The position numbers and the translations under genes were made by a program. Source: Terrimonas sp937888905 (lineage in GTDB: Bacteria > Bacteroidota > Bacteroidia > Chitinophagales > Chitinophagaceae). Taken from it: a stretch of DNA of 64,000 bases. The stretch's first letter is position 1. The number at the start of each line of letters is the position of its first letter. The notes under the pieces are model-generated. The model did not search any database. It worked only from the letters and a program-made list of their open reading frames with translations, and was not told where the DNA came from. The stretch covers positions 496,001 through 560,000 of the forward strand of contig CALATA010000004.1 of NCBI GenBank assembly GCA_937888905.1, read 5' to 3'. This document shows, in pieces, positions 61,333 through 64,000 of this stretch.

Positions 61333-62922
61333 ATGGGAACTAAAAAATTGCAGGTTTGGCTGCCTCTTCTGTTTGCGGTGGTCATGATTGTGGGGATGTT
61401 TTTCGGATACAGACTGGGCAACAAAGGCAGTTCGAACGGCTTCTTTAAAACAGATAAACATACTTCCCTCCAGGAAGCGTTGGATCTGATCCGTTCCCGC
61501 TATGTTGACTCGGTTAATCTCGATTCCATTCAATCCGGCGCTATTCAGGATATGATGTCTGAACTGGATCCGCATTCGGTATACCTTCCGCCTGTTGAGC
61601 TCAAGGCCGCTAATGAAGACCTGGCCGGCAACTTCGAAGGCATCGGTGTGCAGTTCAATATATTCAGTGATACCGTCAATGTATTATATGTAATGCCTGG
61701 TGGTCCGAGTGAAAAAGCAGGACTGGAAATCGGTGACAAGCTATTGCGCGTGGACGATTCATTGCTGACCGGACGTGGTATCACCAGTGAAAAGATCCGT
61801 CAGCTGATCCGTGGACGCAGCGGATCAAAAGTGATCCTTGATATCCTCCGCGGCACACAACGACTGAAAAAAGAAGTAACCCGCGGCAGCATTCCCGTGC
61901 CTTCGCTCGAAGCCTATTATATGGTGGATGCCACTACCGGTTACATGAAACTGACGAAGTTTACCGAAACCTCTTATGAAGAATTTATGCCGGCGCTCGA
62001 ACAACTGAAGAAAGAAGGCATGACGAGCCTGATCTTCGATCTGCGTGGCAACACGGGCGGATATATGAATGAAGCGGTGGAAATGGCCGATGAATTTTTA
62101 AGTGGTGATAAATTGATCGTGTATACACAAGGCGCCAATAATCCGAAACGTGAATACAAAGCCCGTCGTCCGGGTTTGTTTGAAACCGGCAAGCTGGTGG
62201 TATTGGTCGATGAAACCTCGGCCAGTGCCAGTGAGGTACTGGCGGGTGCCCTGCAGGATTGGGACAGGGCAACGATCGTTGGCAGACGTACGTTTGGCAA
62301 AGGACTGGTGCAGGAACAATATCCCCTGAGCAACGGAGCGGCGCTTCGCCTTACGGTAGCACGTTATTATACACCGCTCGGCCGCAGCATCCAGCGTCCG
62401 TATGATCATGGCAAAAAAGATTACATGGATGAGGTATGGAAACGCTATTCTAACGGCGAGATGTTCTCTGCCGACTCAAACAAGATCAATCACGGTCCGC
62501 AGTACCGCACACCGGGCGGAAAGATCGTGTATGGTGGCGGTGGGATCATGCCGAATGAATTTGTGGCATTGGATACGGCTACTTATCCCGCACGCATCAA
62601 CAATATGTTTATCAGCGGAAGATTTGAAAGCTTCGTGTATCAATATTATCTCGCGCATAAAAACATTCTCGACGGTTATAAAAATGCGGGACAATATATC
62701 CGTGAATTCAATCAACTGGATAATATGTGGTCGCAGTTCACGACTTATATGGCAAAGGATTCTGTACAGGCCTCGCAATTGAATACGCGTCAGCAGGAAA
62801 GTCTGCGTTATCGCCTGGAAGCAAATCTGGCACGTTTCAGATGGCGCACAAGTGGTTATTACCAGGTGATGAATAATGAAGATGTGGCGTTTCGTAAAGC
62901 GCTGGAGCTGGTGAAGAAGTAA
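61333..62922 (+). CDS. PDZ-containing S41 family carboxyl-terminal protease
   Basis: 529 residues. An N-terminal membrane anchor (VWLPLLFAVVMIVGMFFGYRLG), a PDZ domain (about 95-190: GIGVQFNIFSDTVNVLYVMPGGPSEKAGLEIGDKLL) and the S41 catalytic domain (about 195-380). The Ser/Lys dyad is in VLVDETSASASEVLAGAL and GRRTFGKGLVQ. A helical C-terminal extension of about 130 residues follows. It processes or degrades proteins in the periplasm. Divergent from the amino-sugar kinase gene. A heptad array starts at its stop codon. Confidence 0.93.
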   Translation: MGTKKLQVWLPLLFAVVMIVGMFFGYRLGNKGSSNGFFKTDKHTSLQEALDLIRSRYVDSVNLDSIQSGAIQDMMSELDPHSVYLPPVELKAANEDLAGNFEGIGVQFNIFSDTVNVLYVMPGGPSEKAGLEIGDKLLRVDDSLLTGRGITSEKIRQLIRGRSGSKVILDILRGTQRLKKEVTRGSIPVPSLEAYYMVDATTGYMKLTKFTETSYEEFMPALEQLKKEGMTSLIFDLRGNTGGYMNEAVEMADEFLSGDKLIVYTQGANNPKREYKARRPGLFETGKLVVLVDETSASASEVLAGALQDWDRATIVGRRTFGKGLVQEQYPLSNGAALRLTVARYYTPLGRSIQRPYDHGKKDYMDEVWKRYSNGEMFSADSNKINHGPQYRTPGGKIVYGGGGIMPNEFVALDTATYPARINNMFISGRFESFVYQYYLAHKNILDGYKNAGQYIREFNQLDNMWSQFTTYMAKDSVQASQLNTRQQESLRYRLEANLARFRWRTSGYYQVMNNEDVAFRKALELVKK

Positions 62923-62923
62923 T

Positions 62924-63058
62924 AAGTTTTAAGTACTAAGTTATAAGTGAAACAGCCGGTGTAAGGTATAAAGTTTGAGGCCGGTATTTTCGAGCCTACT
63001 ATCTTTTCATTGACGATTGACGATTAACTATTCACCATTCACGTACTCACCTATTGAC
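62924..63058. repeat. Heptad arrays with AACAGCC after the S41 protease gene
   Basis: AAGTTTT, AAGTACT, AAGTTAT, AAGTGAA (62924-62951) lead into AACAGCC (62951-62957). After about 50 bases a second array of the nATTSAC type follows (63009-63043 and degenerate copies to 63058), then the terminator, then TTTTGAC, TTTTGAA (63095-63108). Confidence 0.85.
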
Positions 63059-63098
63059 AAAAGCCCGGCCAATGCAGATGCAATGACCGGGCTTTTTT
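63059..63098. terminator. Bidirectional intrinsic terminator
   Basis: AAAAGCCCGG (63059-63068) pairs with CCGGGCTTTT (63087-63096) across an 18-base loop, with T tracts on both strands, between the convergent S41 and DUF6249 genes. Confidence 0.9.
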
Positions 63099-63149
63099 GA
63101 CTTTTGAATTAGCCTGTGCGGAAGCGCTCCGTCTTAACTCATCCCTAAG

Positions 63150-63590
63150 TTAAAGAACTTCCGAAGCGTCTTCCACACGGGTTTGGGGGTATAATGCCTG
63201 TTCTTTCTCATACATTTTATCCCACCATTTCTTTTCCAGGAAATACGATACAACGAGGCCCAGGCCACCGCAGACAGCTATGAGGGCGAAATAGATGGCT
63301 ACATTTGCATCTCTGTCCACATACAGTTTACCATTAAATTCATTGTATTGCTGCGGCAGAATATGGCGGTCGAGCAGAAAAGCCAGGAACAATCCAAGCC
63401 CCGCGCCGATCAGCAACATAGCCCAGCGCATATTTCTGTAAGGAGTCGGGCGCTCTATCCGCAACCGGGGGTTCATTCCTTTTTCGATCATGGCGAGGTT
63501 TTGACGTGTTTTAAGGTAAAAAATTCCAAAAATGGTGGCAAAAGCACCAACAAACATACACATGAGTACTATTGCTGCTCCGGGATTCAT
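63150..63590 (-). CDS. DUF6249 membrane protein
   Basis: 146 residues with three hydrophobic helices (IVLMCMFVGAFATIFGIFYL; WAMLLIGAGLGLFLAFLL; AIYFALIAVCGGLGLVVSYFL) and the connecting phrase RQNLAMIEKGMNPRL typical of DUF6249. These small inner-membrane proteins often sit next to ECF sigma factors in Bacteroidota, as here, and may take part in envelope signalling, but no function is established. Confidence 0.85.
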   Translation of the reverse strand: MNPGAAIVLMCMFVGAFATIFGIFYLKTRQNLAMIEKGMNPRLRIERPTPYRNMRWAMLLIGAGLGLFLAFLLDRHILPQQYNEFNGKLYVDRDANVAIYFALIAVCGGLGLVVSYFLEKKWWDKMYEKEQALYPQTRVEDASEVL

Positions 63591-63634
63591 ATCTTATCGT
63601 TTAAAAGTGATTGTTTAGAGGTAAGACTACGCGG

Positions 63635-63658
63635 GTTTTCGTGTGGTTACACGAAAAC
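63635..63658. promoter_or_regulatory. 10-base inverted repeat upstream of DUF6249
   Basis: GTTTTCGTGT-GGTT-ACACGAAAAC is a perfect dyad with a 4-base loop in the divergent intergenic region. It shares TTCGTGT/ACACGAA with the 28-base palindrome at 49697-49724. Confidence 0.6.
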
Positions 63659-63665
63659 AATTAAA

Positions 63666-63734
63666 AATTCAAAAGTAAAAAGTCAAAACAGCCGGTTTTA
63701 AGTTGTAAGTTTTAAGTAATAAGTATTAAGTAAT
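63666..63734. repeat. Composite heptad array
   Basis: AATTCAA, AAGTAAA, AAGTCAA (63666-63686), then AACAGCC (63687-63693), then AAGTTGT, AAGTTTT, AAGTAAT, AAGTATT, AAGTAAT (63700-63734). Two classes are joined through the AACAGCC word. Confidence 0.85.
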
Positions 63735-63821
63735 TGATTCTGTTGCCCTTTTTAACCCATTTTCACATTATAGCTTATTTCTCTGTAACCATAATTTGTC
63801 AACCCGCGTCTAAATCCGCAG

Positions 63822-64000
63822 ATGTCTACAGGTTTGAATGATAACGAGTTGATTGCCCGTGTCAAGGCGGGCGACCAACAGGCTTATGCGGTAATTGTTC
63901 AACATTACCAGGGTTATGTTTTTACCCTGGTGCTCCGCTACGTGCCCAATCGTGAAGATGCCGAAGAAGTAGCACAGGACGTTTTTATCAAGGCCTACCG
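63822..64000 (+). CDS. ECF-type RNA polymerase sigma factor, N-terminal part
   Basis: The frame runs off the right edge after 59 residues. The visible part is sigma-70 region 2: NDNELIARVKAGDQQAYAVI, then a helix ending YVFTLVLRYVPNREDAEEVAQDVFIKAY, whose ...DAEE.AQDVF.KAY motif binds the -10 element and core polymerase. It probably belongs to a stress or envelope ECF sigma/anti-sigma pair lying to the right. ATAATTTG at 63792-63799 resembles the -7 consensus but is one T short. Confidence 0.9.
   Translation, partial: MSTGLNDNELIARVKAGDQQAYAVIVQHYQGYVFTLVLRYVPNREDAEEVAQDVFIKAY

Overview
The window looks like a chromosomal segment of a Bacteroidota bacterium, most likely of the Chitinophagaceae/Sphingobacteriia type. 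The signs are two SusC/SusD outer-membrane uptake loci, DUF4397 and DUF6249 proteins, an OstA-like/MlaD/LptD envelope gene set, an SdhCAB complex with a single fused cytochrome b subunit, SpmA-SpmB fusion, promoters of the TAnnTTTG type and near absence of Shine-Dalgarno sequences. No rRNA, tRNA, CRISPR array or intact insertion sequence was seen.

Layout. 1-1633: end of a small membrane protein, a surface lipoprotein and a PAS-LuxR regulator, with two matching palindromes that look like operators. 1866-9430 is an accessory island. A visibly A/T-rich, mostly overlapping operon on the minus strand encodes Vsr endonuclease, a 5-methylcytosine methyltransferase, a protein with two GHKL ATPase modules (MutL/Hsp90-like at the N-terminus, histidine-kinase-like at the C-terminus) and a receiver-domain protein with an unfamiliar C-terminal domain. 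Upstream on the same strand are an HNH-type nuclease candidate and an XRE regulator. Next come a SymE-family toxin, a frameshifted gene and about 550 bases of long imperfect hairpins and inverted repeats. This island is the best candidate for a little-described system: a restriction/repair-type cassette coupled to a two-component phosphorelay.

9455-26801 is housekeeping and envelope: a TPR protein, gyrA, a GYF_2 membrane protein, ung, plsC, lptD, an amidase, MlaD, OstA-like, a DoxX-like membrane protein and nhaA. 26984-42425 holds a DeoR regulator followed by two consecutive SusC-SusD-DUF4397 triads and a macroglobulin/TonB-plug hybrid. 42545-49628 has an SpmA-SpmB fusion, ychF and large outer-membrane proteins. 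49780-53824 is sdhCAB, with a four-helix-bundle (23S rRNA intervening-sequence-type) gene inserted between sdhA and sdhB. 54562-59496 is thrABC, preceded by a Thr/Ile-rich leader peptide that indicates attenuation. 59548-62922 has murQ, an amino-sugar kinase and a PDZ/S41 protease. The window closes with DUF6249 and the start of an ECF sigma factor.

A second theme runs through the intergenic DNA. Strictly 7-base or 8-base periodic, degenerate repeat arrays begin at or just after stop codons or fill intercistronic gaps. Several are accompanied by the word AACAGCC. The 8-base class occupies every gap of the sdh operon, including both sides of the inserted four-helix-bundle gene. Gene functions come from recognition of family motifs in the translated sequence; no database search was run.
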